Part shown: piece by piece, positions 36,687 to 47,987 of the stretch
Layout of the letters: the number at the start of each line of letters is the position of its first letter
Numbering within the stretch: position 1 is the stretch's first letter
Assembly (NCBI GenBank): GCA_021464415.1
Contig: CM038470.1
Location: 33,098,122 to 33,162,121 of the forward strand
Length of the DNA: 64,000 nt
Source of the DNA: Lonicera japonica
Taxonomy: Eukaryota > Streptophyta > Magnoliopsida > Dipsacales > Caprifoliaceae
Direction of reading: 5' to 3'
Program-made: the position numbers and the translations under genes
The notes under the pieces: generated by a model
What the model saw: only the letters and a program-made list of their open reading frames with translations
What the model was told of the DNA's origin: nothing
Database searches by the model: none

Positions 36687-37010
36687 TTATAAGAAATGTT
36701 TCATTAATAAATAAAAAGTACAAATTGAGAGGGGACAATGAGCCAACAAAATATATAACTCAAAAAAGAAAAGTTAAAAATCAAAGTTAACAACACCCCT
36801 AGAACAGACACTACAATGGAAGACTATTCAAAAATCCAAGTTCTCCTATTGTTCTTGATGTCTTCTGCTATAACTCCTCCAAGTCTTTCTCATTCAAGTT
36901 TCTGGAAGAGGTTAATTTCCAAGATACAAGACAATCTAAGTTTAAAGAGGCTAAAGAAGCAATGGAATCTCCTTTGTTCAAGGAAAGTTTATATAGTCGT
37001 GAAAATTCAT
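36687..37010 (-). mobile_element. LINE 3' fragment, same family as the PPR insertion
   Basis: The left end (T-run, ATAAGAAA, AGTACAAAT, GAGGGGACAA, TTGTTCTTGATGTCTTC) matches 13924-14155. The sequence then jumps to a match of about 14780-14900 (TCATTCAAGTTTCTGGAA, AAAGAGGCTAAAGAAGC, ATGGAATCTCCTTTGTTCA). It is thus a 5'-truncated copy with about 620 bp missing internally. No reading frame survives. Confidence 0.8.
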
Positions 37011-37864
37011 TTGATGAGCATCATTTAAATCTAACTCATCTAATTTCTAGAATATCTTGGGCACCAAGCATATTATGTGTGGCTAGAATTATTTATATAA
37101 GTTCCAAGGAGGTTAATTAATCTATTAACACCTTAAGATTTTTGTAAGTTCCAAAGCATATTAATTAATTTTTCTTAAAATTCTAAGTAAATCAAGTGGA
37201 TTTCCAGAATTAGTGTGCTCTTCAAGAAAATCCACATCCTTAAAAATGCTATATATCCACATTTCTATCGAGCCTCCTTTTAATTCTCTAACATTTAGGA
37301 TATTAGTGGACTGCCAAAATCCATAAAAATAATTATAATATTATTTATCAAACTTTTTACCTAAGAAACATATAAAGCTGTCCATCAAGTTTTATGTTCC
37401 AGATGGGCTAAATCTTTTTTTAAAAATAATGCTTAGCACACTTTGACTACTTTAATTCCTTATTTACGCCCGCATCTATTGTTGTCAAAATTCACCACCA
37501 CTTTAAAAGCATACAATACAACTTTTTAAAACAATACTATGATCTAATAAAGAGAATATTGTTTTGTCAATATAGCTACTTTAAAAAAAGAGGCAATTGG
37601 GCACAAGGGTCCATTTCAATAATAACATAATTATAAAGGACACTTATAAATTAGCAATGTAAATTAAGGACACTGTACAAAAAAAAATAATGCCCCTTCC
37701 TTATTTAACTAATAACAAGAATCCTAATATAATATCTCACGTCTCTGAAAGATATTTAGCACCAATCCCGATCAAAAATTTCAAAATCCAAACAACCTTC
37801 TCTCTCACGAAATTCACAGTGGTCGATCATCAATTGTCCAACACTATCCTTAATAGAATAACTA

Positions 37865-39235
37865 TTTACATGGTGCTAAACACAATTTTAGCACTAATTG
37901 TCCAACACTGATATAGTGCTAAAAGGGTTTTTGCATCAATACAAATATAGAACAATGAAATTCATGGTGCTAAAACAAATTTAGAATCAATAGAAAAGAG
38001 AGAACAACGAAATTCAAGATGCTAAAACAGATATAACACCAATAGGAAACCGAGAACAACGAAATTCAAGGTGCCAAAACAAATTTAACACCAATTGTCC
38101 AGAAAAGAATAACTAATCACATGGTGGTAAAACAGTTTTAGCATAAATTGTCTAACACTGGAATGGTGCTAAAAGGGTTTTAACTTCAATACAAAATAGA
38201 GAATAACAAAATTCAAGATGCTAAAACAGATTTATCATTAATAGAAAACATAAAATAACGAAATTCAATGTGCTAAAACAGATTTAGCACCAATTGTCTA
38301 GAAAAAAAATAACTAATCACATGGTTCTAAAATAATTTTAGCACCAAACACCAAAATGGTGCTAAAAGGGTTTTAGCATTAATACAAAATAGAGAACAAT
38401 GAAATTCATGGTGCTAAAATAGATTTAGAATCAATAGAAAAGAGAGAACAACGAAATTCAAGATGCTAAAACAGATTTAACACCAATAGGTAACAGAGAA
38501 CAACGAAATTCAAGGTGCTAAAACAAATTTAACACCAATTGTCTAAAAAAGAATCACTACTCACATGGTGATAAAACGGTTTTAGAATCAATTGTCTAAC
38601 AATGGAAAGGTGCTAAAAGGGTTTTAGCTCCAATACAAAATAAAGAATAACGAAATTCAAGGTGTTAAAACAAATTTATCACTAATAGAAAACATAAAAC
38701 AACGAAATTCAATGTGCTAAAACAGATTTAGCACCAATTGTCTAGAAAAGAATAACTAATCACATGGTTCTAAAACAGTTTTAACACCAATAAAAAATAG
38801 AGAACAACGAAATTGAAGGTGCTAAAACAGATTTAGCATCAATAGAAAACATAAAACAACGAAATTCAAGGTGCTAAAATAAATTTAGCGTCAATTGTCT
38901 AGAACAAAGTAACAATTACATGGTGGTAAAACAGTTTTTAGTACCAATTGTCCAACACTGGAATTGTGCTAAAAGGGTTTTAACGCCAATACAAAATAGA
39001 GAACAATGAAATTCAAGGTGTTAAAACAGATTGAGTACCAATAGCAAACAAAAAACAACTAAATTCAAGGTACTAAAATAGATTTACACCAATTGTATAT
39101 AACATAATAACTAATCACATGGTATTAAAACAGTTTTAGTACCAATTGTCCAACACTAGAATGATGCTAAAAATGTTTTAACATGGCATTTGAACACATA
39201 TAACTAAACTGAATCTATTAAAACAGTTTTAGCAC
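37865..39235. repeat. hairpin tandem array A with higher-order structure
   Basis: About 27 modules of about 48 bp, each with an imperfect palindrome GGTGCTAAAACAGNTTTAGCACC followed by a spacer such as AATAGAGAACAACGAAATTC. Modules form blocks of three to five, marked by CACATGGT at about 37868, 38119, 38320, 38563, 38763, 38919 and 39117. The first two pairs of blocks (5+4 modules) repeat as a unit of about 447 bp. No coding potential. Confidence 0.85.
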
Positions 39236-39445
39236 CATATGTAAACACAATGTTTTTTATTCTTTGTTTTGCTATATTTTAATATAATTTTCAGATCAAT
39301 GAAAATATCGTCAATGTAAAAAAAATGTCGACCTTAAATAGTACTATGTGTACATAAATAATAATAATAATAAAAAGAGTAAGAAGGATACCAAAGCATA
39401 CCTCAAATTCAGCCATATATATAAACCAACTCTCAAAATCGATCT

Positions 39446-41192
39446 TGTTGGTCGGATTTCAACCCTAGAGGGGGGTGAATAGGATTTTTGAAACTTAATG
39501 CGGAATTTAAAAAACTTTTGAAAATGTTTAAGTAAAACAATTTACTAAACAAATTATCAAGGAATGCAATCAAATAAACAATCTCAAGCAAACAATAATA
39601 TAGCAAGTAAATAAAGAGATTGAGTAAGAAAGATTGAACCGATTTGAAGTCCAAGGCTTTTTGTCCACACGGTTTTGGTTTACCAAACCATAGTCCGCGC
39701 TCGGTTAGTTCCCCGAGAATTTTCACTAAAATCAATCTCCTTCCGGGTGAAGATCAAACATCTACAAGTGTTGTCCCACACACTCTACAAGTATTGCTAC
39801 ACCACAATACTCTCACAAGATACCCTCTTGCTAACCTTGTGAAATTTACCTTTCACAATTTCTAAACAAGAATTTACCTTCTTGTTTTTCCTATGAGATT
39901 TACCTCTCACAATTGAATACAAAATTGTTTGGTGATTCACACCAATTTACAATAACTCTCTCAGGTGTGTAAAGAATACAATTTGAAGCTCACACTAGAG
40001 TTATCCTATTTGATCAAGATGATATAGCTCAAATGATAATGATTGATCAAAAATAATTTCTTGAATCTTTGAATAATGAAGATAGATGAAGAATAGAGTA
40101 TGTATATGATTCAAGGTGTTTAGAATGAGTCTTGGAAGTCATATTTATAGTCCCAAAAGTGATATAGCCGTTTGAGGTGAATATATAAATTAATGGGGCA
40201 AAAATGCACTTTTGAAAAAGTTCCAACGGCTATTTTTGGCCATGTAGTCGACTCCCTAGTTACCCATGTAGTCGACTACCCCATTAACCATGTAGTCGAC
40301 TACATGGTTCTGGAGAAAGATTGCTGCAGACGGCAAAATGTACGAATTGTTTTGATCATATCTCATTATCCAGCCGTTGGATCTTGATGAAATTTTGGAT
40401 ATAAGTACTATAATGTGTTATCTAACGACTGTCCAAATTGCATAATGATCGGAGTCTGGGAAGGCCTCCAACAAACCGTTAGATCAAAACTGCGCAAAAA
40501 CAGAGCGAGTCTAGAAAGGGAAAAATAAACATTTTTGCAATTAAGTTCCAAAAACAATTTTGATGCTTGGGATAGGTTAAATATATTATCCTAAGACACC
40601 TATTTCATGGGAGCTCAAAATATGCTCAAATCAATTTAATATGAAATTATTTGAAAACCGGTTTTTGCAAGAATGGTGTTTTCAAAGAAATTTTGATTCA
40701 AACTGATTTTGATCAATCTAACAATGATGTAAGTTCATATTTGAGCTATATAATCAATCAATTAAGAAACTTTACATGAATCCTAAGCAAACACTCAATT
40801 ACCAAATAGGTGAGTCTTCGAATGCTTCGATTTGTTTCTTCAAATTGATTCTTCACTTGAAGCTTTTCCCTTGAAGCTTTTGCATATGATTCTTGATCTT
40901 TGTGCTCCATGGATTTGCATTGCTAGCATGTGAGTGATGAGAATGATCTTCTTGTCTTGTCCAACGCTTGTAAAAGAATGATCTTGATTTGGATAGATCG
41001 GTTTTAGTTGAATGATTCGTTGACTTGATCGGATATTGATTGAATGATCCTTGTCAAGCTTCCTTTGAGCAATCATGCTATTCTTGATTTTCCAAATAAG
41101 AAATCTATAATCTTATATCAAGAACATGTTAAATTACACATGCTTGATTTATTGTTATTATCAAAATAAGATTAAGACCTTCAAGGTCAACA
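39446..41192. repeat. solo-LTR-like block
   Basis: It starts TGTTGGTCGGATTTCAACCC and ends GGTCAACA, as LTRs do (TG…CA), over about 1.75 kb without coding sequence. The motif CCCTAGAGGGGGGTGAATAGG-like near the start is familiar from dispersed plant repeats. Near 40240-40306 the palindrome GTAGTCGACTAC, whole or partial, recurs three times. Flanking five-base sequences (GATCT, ATAGG) do not match, so an LTR call is tentative. Confidence 0.4.
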
Positions 41193-41199
41193 ATAGGAT

Positions 41200-41611
41200 T
41201 GTTGGAGGTAAATCCACAATTGCGCTCCTCTCCGTGGTGAATCCGGAGGGTATATCCAGTGTGCAGGTTATCTAATGCCATGGCGCTCTAATAGTCGTTG
41301 GGTACAAGGAAATAAAGTTGCGCCTTCGCTAATAGCTATAACTTTTGGCGCAGTGGTAAGCGCTTGATCCTCACAATTGGTATCAGAGCAGGTCACGGGT
41401 TCGATACCTGGGGCGCGCCATTGTGGGGCGGGGGATTGTTGGAGGTAAATCCACAATTGCGCTCCTCTCCGTGGTGAATCCGGAGGGTATATCCGGTGTG
41501 CAGGTTATCTAATGCCATGGCGCTCTAATGGTCGTTGGGTACAAGGAAATAAAGTTGTGCCTTCGCTAACAGCTATAGCTTTTCGCGCAGTGATAAGCGG
41601 TTGATCCTCAC

Positions 41612-41612
<1 letters not shown>
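41200..41612 (+). mobile_element. TRIM-type miniature LTR retrotransposon
   Basis: Two 176-bp direct repeats (41200-41375 and 41437-41612) begin TGTTGGAGG and end CCTCACA, and differ at about eight sites (roughly 95% identical). The 61-bp interior starts two bases after the first repeat with TGGTATCAGAGC (41378-41389), the standard primer-binding site for initiator Met-tRNA. It ends with the purine-rich GGGGCGGGGGA directly before the second repeat. That is a full LTR-retroelement skeleton with no protein. TRIM/SMART elements have this layout; an interior this short is near the lower limit. No clear 5-bp target-site duplication is seen, and an (AT)n tract follows directly. Confidence 0.78.
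41346..41408 (+). promoter_or_regulatory. tRNA-like Pol III A and B boxes in the TRIM
   Basis: TGGCGCAGTGG (41346-41356, end of the left LTR) fits the A-box consensus TRGYNNARNNG. GGTTCGATACC (41398-41408, interior) fits the B-box consensus GGTTCGANNCC exactly. The gap of 41 bases is normal for tRNA genes. The right LTR's A box is mutated. No complementary acceptor stem is present, so this is not a tRNA gene. Pol III activity is inference. Confidence 0.5.
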
Positions 41613-41647
<35 letters not shown>

Positions 41648-41754
41648 ATTCTATTTTATGCACAGATACATACACATATGGCTTGAATGGAAGTTGTATT
41701 CCTATTCTGGTTCTGAATTGGTTTATATTGGAGTATATTTATCCATTAGCATTT

Positions 41755-42312
41755 ATCATTTTCCTTAAAGTAAATTAATATTATGAAAAGTGAACCAAAT
41801 TATAAAATTAGTACTACTTTTCTTTATTAAACATGAGTCCGTCCTTAAAGTCATAAAATATCACAGAACGAATCCTTAGAGCCCATTATCTCCTAAAAGA
41901 ATAGTGTGGTTAAAATTTTGTTAAAAAATACACCGAAAAAGGGGTGAACTAAGAATCTAAACTTTTGATGGCCAAAAATTCACAAATATAAATATATGTA
42001 TATATATATATATATGAGTTTTCAATGGTTACCTTCTCTCTCTACTCATTGAAGGGTACTGACAATAATTAATGCACATTGGTGAGGTGAAAAATCCTTT
42101 AACTTGTACCAGGTTAAGGTAACATGTTCTATTTTTATTTTTTTTAATTAAACTTGAGATAATGGGTTATAAGGCCTCGCTCTATAATATTTTATAACTC
42201 TAAGGACAGACTCATATTCAATAAAGAGAACTAGTACTAATTTCATAATTTGGTTTTACAATAAGGACACTTTTCATAATATTAATTTATTTTAAGGAAA
42301 ATGATAAATGTT
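41755..42312. repeat. nested inverted-repeat element
   Basis: The left arm (about 41755-41895) matches the reverse complement of the right arm (about 42155-42312). Shared words are CATTTATCATTTTCCTTAAA, TAAATTAATATTATGAAAAG, ACCAAATTAT, AATTAGTACTA and CCCATTATCTC. The loop is AT-rich and includes (TA)n. It lies inside the larger foldback-like element. Confidence 0.75.
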
Positions 42313-42493
42313 GATGGACAAAAATACCCTACTATATCATTTATTCTAATTATACAAAATACATATTACTTTCTCTTACATACACATGGTTTAGAGAGAG
42401 AAAATAAAGAACAAGAGAAAAGAAAAGTTGTCTCACAAATAATCTCACCTCTTCCACCACCACCAACACCACTTGACTCTGAGCGCTGTTCTC

Positions 42494-42582
42494 ATCATCA
42501 TCATCATCATCGTCGTCGTTGTCATCGTCTTCGTCTTCGTCATCGTCTTCGTCTTCGTCTTCTTCGTCTTCTTCTTCTTTTT
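42494..42582. repeat. interrupted TCN trinucleotide tract
   Basis: TCA, then TCG, then TCT triplets in sequence (CATCATCATCATCGTCGTCG… CTTCTTCTTC). Frames through it in either strand read as low-complexity His/Arg or Lys/Thr/Met runs and are not genes. Confidence 0.85.
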
Positions 42583-42884
42583 AGATCTACAATCGTAAAA
42601 TATATGTAACTTTTGATCAAACCGTTGGATTTGATTGATTTCTGGATATGTTGTTCGAAAGACAAAGTTATTATAATTGCGCGAAAAATTAAGACGATCA
42701 GAGGTCGTTTTGCTATCGAAATCGACTAATTTCGACAGCCCAGTGAGATTTAAAAACAATATGATCGTAACTCTTTTTTCTCTTTTATGAACCCTACGTT
42801 GATCCATATATATATATACATATAAATAAATTGAATGGATGCTGATCTCATCAATTTTGTTGTTCTCTATTTTATAATGGTGCT

Positions 42885-43395
42885 AAAATCATTTTTGCAC
42901 CTTCTAGTTTGTTGTTCAAGTTGCACACCTTCTGGTTGTTGTTCAGAAGGTGCTAAATGCATTTAGCACCTTCTGGTTAGCCTTATGGTTGCTGTCCAGG
43001 GGGTGCTAAATGCATTTAGCACATTCTGGTTGCTGTCTAGGAAAATGTGTTGTCCAGGGGGTGCTAAAATGCATTTAGCACCTTCTGGTTGCTGTCTAGG
43101 AAATGCTAAATGCATTTAGCACCTTCTGATTGCTGTTCAGAGGGTGCTAAATACATTTAACACCTTCTAGTTATGGTGCTAAATGCATTTAGCACCTTTT
43201 GGTTGTGGTGCTAATTGCATTTAGCACCTTCTGATTGCTGTTCAGGGGGTGCTAAATACATTTAACACCTTCTAGTTGTGGTGCTAAATGCATTTAGCAC
43301 CTTCTGGTTGCTATCTAAGAGGTGCTAAATGCATTTAGCACCCTCTTGTTGCTGTCCAGGAGGTGCTAAATGCATTTAGCACATTCTGGTTGCTA
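42885..43395. repeat. hairpin tandem array B
   Basis: About eleven copies of the perfect or near-perfect 20-bp palindrome GTGCTAAATGCATTTAGCAC, spaced 32-57 bp apart by TTCTGGTTGCTGTCCAGG-type spacers. The stem is the same GTGCTAAA/TTTAGCAC as in array A, 3.7 kb away, with a different loop and spacer. It ends about 30 bp before the right inverted repeat. Confidence 0.88.
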
Positions 43396-43545
43396 TTAGT
43401 GTCATAATGAGACGATATTATAAAGAAGGGGTATTAGTGTCTTTTTTGTACTGTGTCCTTAATTTACACGGCTAATTTTTAAGTGTCCTTTATAATTATA
43501 TTATTATTATAATGAGTCCTTATACCTAATTGCGTAATTAAACTT

Positions 43546-43873
43546 TAGGTGGTGTTTGACTGAGATTTTAAAATCAAGTTTTTAAAATTTCTATCAAAAA
43601 GTCAACTTTACTTCATATTTTCCAAAATTCACTTCACTTTACTTTTTCTCTCATAAAAGTTTTGAAACATCATAACTTTAAATTCAAAAATTAAAATTAG
43701 ATAAAAAAATTATATTTGAAATCTAATCATCGAGATCTATAAAATAAGATCCATTGTAACTATTTTTTGAATTTTTTTCATGAGTTTTTTTGAATTGGTT
43801 GAAAAAAACTTTAACAAAAATTAAATTCACTTTTCAAAACATGTTTAAAAATCTCAACCAAACAAGATTCCTT
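43546..43873. repeat. MITE-like element (hAT-like ends)
   Basis: The left end (GGTGGTGTTTGACTGAGATTTT) matches the inverse of the right end (AATCTTGTTTGGTTGAGATTTT) imperfectly. Non-coding, about 330 bp, adjacent to the foldback-like element. Confidence 0.5.
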
Positions 43874-44555
43874 ATAGATTTTATTTGCCAAATAAACTTA
43901 GGTTAACTCAATTCCATATTAGGATAAGTGTTTACGGGTGTTTTCGTCATTTCAGTTTTATAGTTAATTAAAAACATAAGTTTATGAGAAATAGCACTTT
44001 CAAAATATATTTTGACTTTGAATTTTCATCTCTATATAATAGGTTTACAAATTACACACAACTCAACTCTTTCAATAACACTTTCAATTTAGTCATTTTA
44101 TTATCATTCGTGACAAATTATATCACAGTAAAAACCCAAAAAATAATTTGAAGCATTTCATATACCATGTGCTACTAGTTTTTATCAGTGTCACTATTCA
44201 ATTAAATAATAATTTCAACACAATAACATAAAATAATATTAAAAGAAATGTATTTTCTTAATTTAAGGTGTTTCAAACAAATTCAACTTTTAATAATTTG
44301 ATCAGATACGGAAATATGCATACGACTTCCTAAATAACACTTAAAATATATCTTCTGTAGTATTAAATAATTAATTATTTGGTTCAATAATCAATGTGTT
44401 GTGTTTGACAAACAAATTTTATACCCTTTTCAAAATTGAGAAGTACATCCACTAATTAAAATTAATTTATAATTGTACTAATTTAGATTACATTCTAATT
44501 TAGATTCCTAATCAAAATCTACTTCCATTTTAATTTATTTCCTAATTTTTTTTAG

Positions 44556-45287
44556 GGTGCGTTTGGATTATAGAACTGAATTTAGCTTTAAAATTCATAA
44601 ATCTAAGATTCAAAAATTATATATTTGAAATACAAGAGTTTAAAATTTTATGTTTACTTAACAAATACAAGAAAATTGATTTCTAAATCCAAATATTATT
44701 CCACTAAAATTTATATTTAGTTGATTAGTATGCCACTTTTATTTTTTGACACCATGGCGGAAGTCAGGTTTACACAAAATTAACCCGTTTGACTCGACCC
44801 GCCCATATTATAGTATTTTATTTCTTATAATATAGCGTAATTACTACGGGGCGGGAGTGAGTTTATGCATACACTATTCGTGACGAATTTAGATTTTAAA
44901 AAAATAAACCTGCACCAAGTTTGGATGTGTTTATAAGCGTATTGGGTTTGGGTTTAGACAACACATGACCCTTTGCCATCCTTAGTATTATTGTTATAAT
45001 TAATATTACAAGTAAAGTTATAATAATAAAAAATAATATTTTGTTTAAAAATTAATTATTATTTTTTTTTAAATTCACGAGTTTGGGATTTAGAAGGAAC
45101 AACTCGATCTATCTCTAAAATTTGAAAGTTATGACTTTAAAATAAGTATCAAATCTCATTATTTGAATATATTTATAAATCTCAAATCATAATTTCACTC
45201 CAAATAAAAATATTTAGATTTGAGATTCCAAATCTAAATCTTATGTTCAAATCTTCTGTCAAATCCACATTCTAAACACACCCTTAA
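44556..45287. repeat. possible MITE with GGGTGCGTTTGGA ends
   Basis: The left end AGGGTGCGTTTGGATTATAG and right end CATTCTAAACACACCCT are loosely inverted. The stretch is AT-rich and non-coding. Ends of this kind are common in plant hAT/PIF-type MITEs. The segment 43880-44550 before it shows nothing recognisable. Confidence 0.4.
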
Positions 45288-45289
45288 AG

Positions 45290-46643
45290 AATTTTTAAAG
45301 GGTTTTGTTAAAAAAATATTTTCAATTAACTATATTATTAATACTTTCACCCGTTTCGTTCACCTAATAATAATAATAAAGATTTAAGAATCAAGTATAC
45401 ATATTCTTTTATATTGACAAACACAGTAGACATATTTCATGTTTATCAAATTTTTAATATATAGTCATATAAAGTATTTTTGATCAAGTAATTAATTAGC
45501 TAGCACGACATTTGGTATTCTAATTTATAATACGAATAGTATTTTCTTTCACTAGAATGGTTTGTAATAGGATAATTATGCAAATAACATACCATAAACC
45601 TTTGAGATTTATTTTGCATTTCAAAAAAATATTTTTTTTATGAAATTATGTGAAATAAATGAGCCGACAAACAATTCTAAAAAAATTCATCAAAATTTTA
45701 ATTTTTTTTTGAAAGGATCACCATTATCAAGTATTTTTATTGTTCTTTTTTGCTGTACATAATTTTTTTTCTTTTTAAAATTGTAGCATCTTATTATTTG
45801 ATAATTGATTTGAAATTTAGAGTTTTCAGAATTAATAATATATATATATATATATATATATATTTAATTCTTATGTTTTTGGTTGACATTTATGATAATA
45901 TTTCGATTACATGTTCAAATTTGAAATATTTGTTTGAGATGTTTAGTTTGAATTTGAGCTTTTGTTATTTATATTATTTTATTTTTTAGCAGTTGTTATC
46001 TTTAATAAGGGGCAGTTTTGGAAATGACTATCTTTTATCTTTAATAAATTAAAATTTATTTTATCATCGATTAAAAAGTTGTCATTGAAACTAATCCTAA
46101 AAGTAGAATGTACTTTGTTAGAATGAGAGTAATTGATTTGTCCTTTAAAAAAAAAGCCTCATATTTTTATTTATTTAATTAAGGTAGATGTACCAATTAA
46201 TCTAATTTATTTTTTAACATTAAATCATTAACAAAATAATATTTATAAAATTAAATCAATAATATTTTTTTATTAGTTTATCCACACTTACGGATTAATT
46301 TAGCAAGCAATGCTAATTAACTTAACAATGTAGATTAATTGCAAGATATCAATAGAAACAAAATCACCCATTTTATAAGGGTAAGGAATAGGGATATCCT
46401 GTATTGGAATTACAAAATTATGGAATGAATATCTAATTAAAATTAAATAGAAACAAAATGCCATGTCATCAGGTAATAACAAGTTACCCACTTAACTTTA
46501 CATTTAATACTTTGTATTTTTCCAATGTGCATTAATTATGTTAGCCAACTACACATTTGATCTCAACCATTGATTTTTCATCCAATGGTTAATATTAATA
46601 CCATCCATGGGTAAAAAGACAAGTAATTGTTGAAACCACACCC

Positions 46644-46677
<34 letters not shown>

Positions 46678-47421
46678 AATTTTAGTTAACCTACTTTCTG
46701 ATTGAATTTTTTGATAAAATTTGGGTAAAGTTGATCTACTGGAGATCATCTTTATCAAATCGCATGCAAAAATTAAATTATTTACCCACAAAAATTCACT
46801 CTTTAATTAAAAAATGAAATTCTTTCTAAAAGTGCAACCTACTTTTTATTAATATGTAGTTCCTCACTACTACATAATAGAGAGGAAATCTTAGCGAAAT
46901 TGGGTCATAATTAATCTTTGTACCCATTTGAGAACTTTTTGGTCTTCTAACCTACCGTTTGCTGCAGAGGAGGGACAATGTTATGTAATGTATCGTATTA
47001 TCTAGGGCTATGCTCCGGTTTGAAACAAAAATAAAATAATAAATTGTCAACGTAAACTCGTAATTTGAGATAAAAATATTATTAATTAGGTGATTAGTAT
47101 GTTATATGGACACATGTTATGAATATGACTCATTCAACAAACACATTGACCGTCTCTAATCAGTTCTTATTGAAATGAGTTACCATGAGTAGACTTTATA
47201 TAAAATAAGGACGGATGGAAGGGGTGGCTTTAGGGGGCTAAAGCCCAGCCCTCAAAAAAAATTATTTCAGCCCAGTCTAACTTATGATGCTAGCCCACTG
47301 AATATCTCCCATATTAAAACCGAGCTCATTTAATTAAATTCAGCCACCTATATCAATTAAAGAAAATAAATAAATTACCATGACTTAAAAAGACAACACA
47401 ATTACACAAAGTAGTTTCCCC

Positions 47422-47466
<45 letters not shown>

Positions 47467-47980
47467 ATCTCATTTTCTTATTTAAGATTTATAGCATTTT
47501 GAATCTTTGATTTATAATGTAGAATCCAACTAGCTTCTCTCTTTTATTAAGATACCCATTTCACCATTTGAATAGAAACTATTAAAATTTATTAGGAGTT
47601 TAATTTATAATTCATAATAAATTACATGTATGTATAATATATTACTAAAATTACTTTGTTTTTGACTTTTTGTATGAACAGATTATTATAGTAAATTAAT
47701 AAAATTAATGTTTAATAATTTAATCAAATATTCAATTGTTGTTTCTCTGTTTAACAATTATATATTAATAACTATATATATAATATATATGTGTGTATTA
47801 TATTTAATGAAATTGTTGTTAAGACCAAAACAGTGTGGCATAGTGGCAGTGGCTGGCTAACTATGTGTTTATTAAGAAATATATAACTTTTTAGTTATAT
47901 ATTTAATATCATAGGTTTATATAATTATATTTCTTGTTTGAAATATGATTTATAATTTTTATATTTAATATCATAGGTTC
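45290..47980. other. AT-rich gene-free stretch with (TA)n tracts
   Basis: No gene seen. Long (TA)n runs lie at about 45838-45862, 46645-46674 and 47431-47461. The segment near 47222-47280 (GGGGTGGCTTTAGGGGGCTAAAGCCC) may be the left end of the hAT element whose transposase relic follows, but I could not find a matching right end. Confidence 0.45.
46678..46795. repeat. diverged fragment of the double-hairpin foldback MITE
   Basis: TTAGTTAACCTACTTTCTGATTG, then TTTTTTGATAAAATTTGG and GGAGATCATC, resemble the right half of 6360-6763. Only one arm remains. Confidence 0.5.
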
Positions 47981-47987
47981 GAAATAT

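Larger units (their letters stand above)
37593..43533. mobile_element. foldback-like element with hairpin-array arms
   Basis: The outer ends are inverted repeats of about 110 bp. Left 37593-37705 and the reverse complement of right 43425-43533 share GCAATT, ATAATTATAAAGGACACTT, GTAAATTAAGGACAC and GTACAAAAAA. Just inside each end lies an array of short palindromic units (37865-39235 and 42885-43390). The inner edge of the right array contains an inverted version of the left array's unit, so arrays belong to inverted arms. The middle carries an LTR-like block, a TRIM and a nested inverted repeat, but no transposase. Drosophila FB and plant MULE-related foldback elements have tandem repeats in their arms; membership here is inferred. 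I could not find a clean target-site duplication. Confidence 0.6.

Noticed and set aside
41346..41420. tRNA gene
   Set aside because: A and B boxes are present, but no acceptor stem pairs and the sequence coincides with a retroelement primer-binding site and LTR border.
42301..42807. His/Arg- or Lys/Thr/Met-rich proteins
   Set aside because: They are read through an interrupted trinucleotide microsatellite and have no other features.
37865..43395. CRISPR-like array
   Set aside because: The repeats are palindromic and regularly spaced, but spacers are themselves repeated, the genome is plant nuclear and there are no cas genes. It is a tandem hairpin array.
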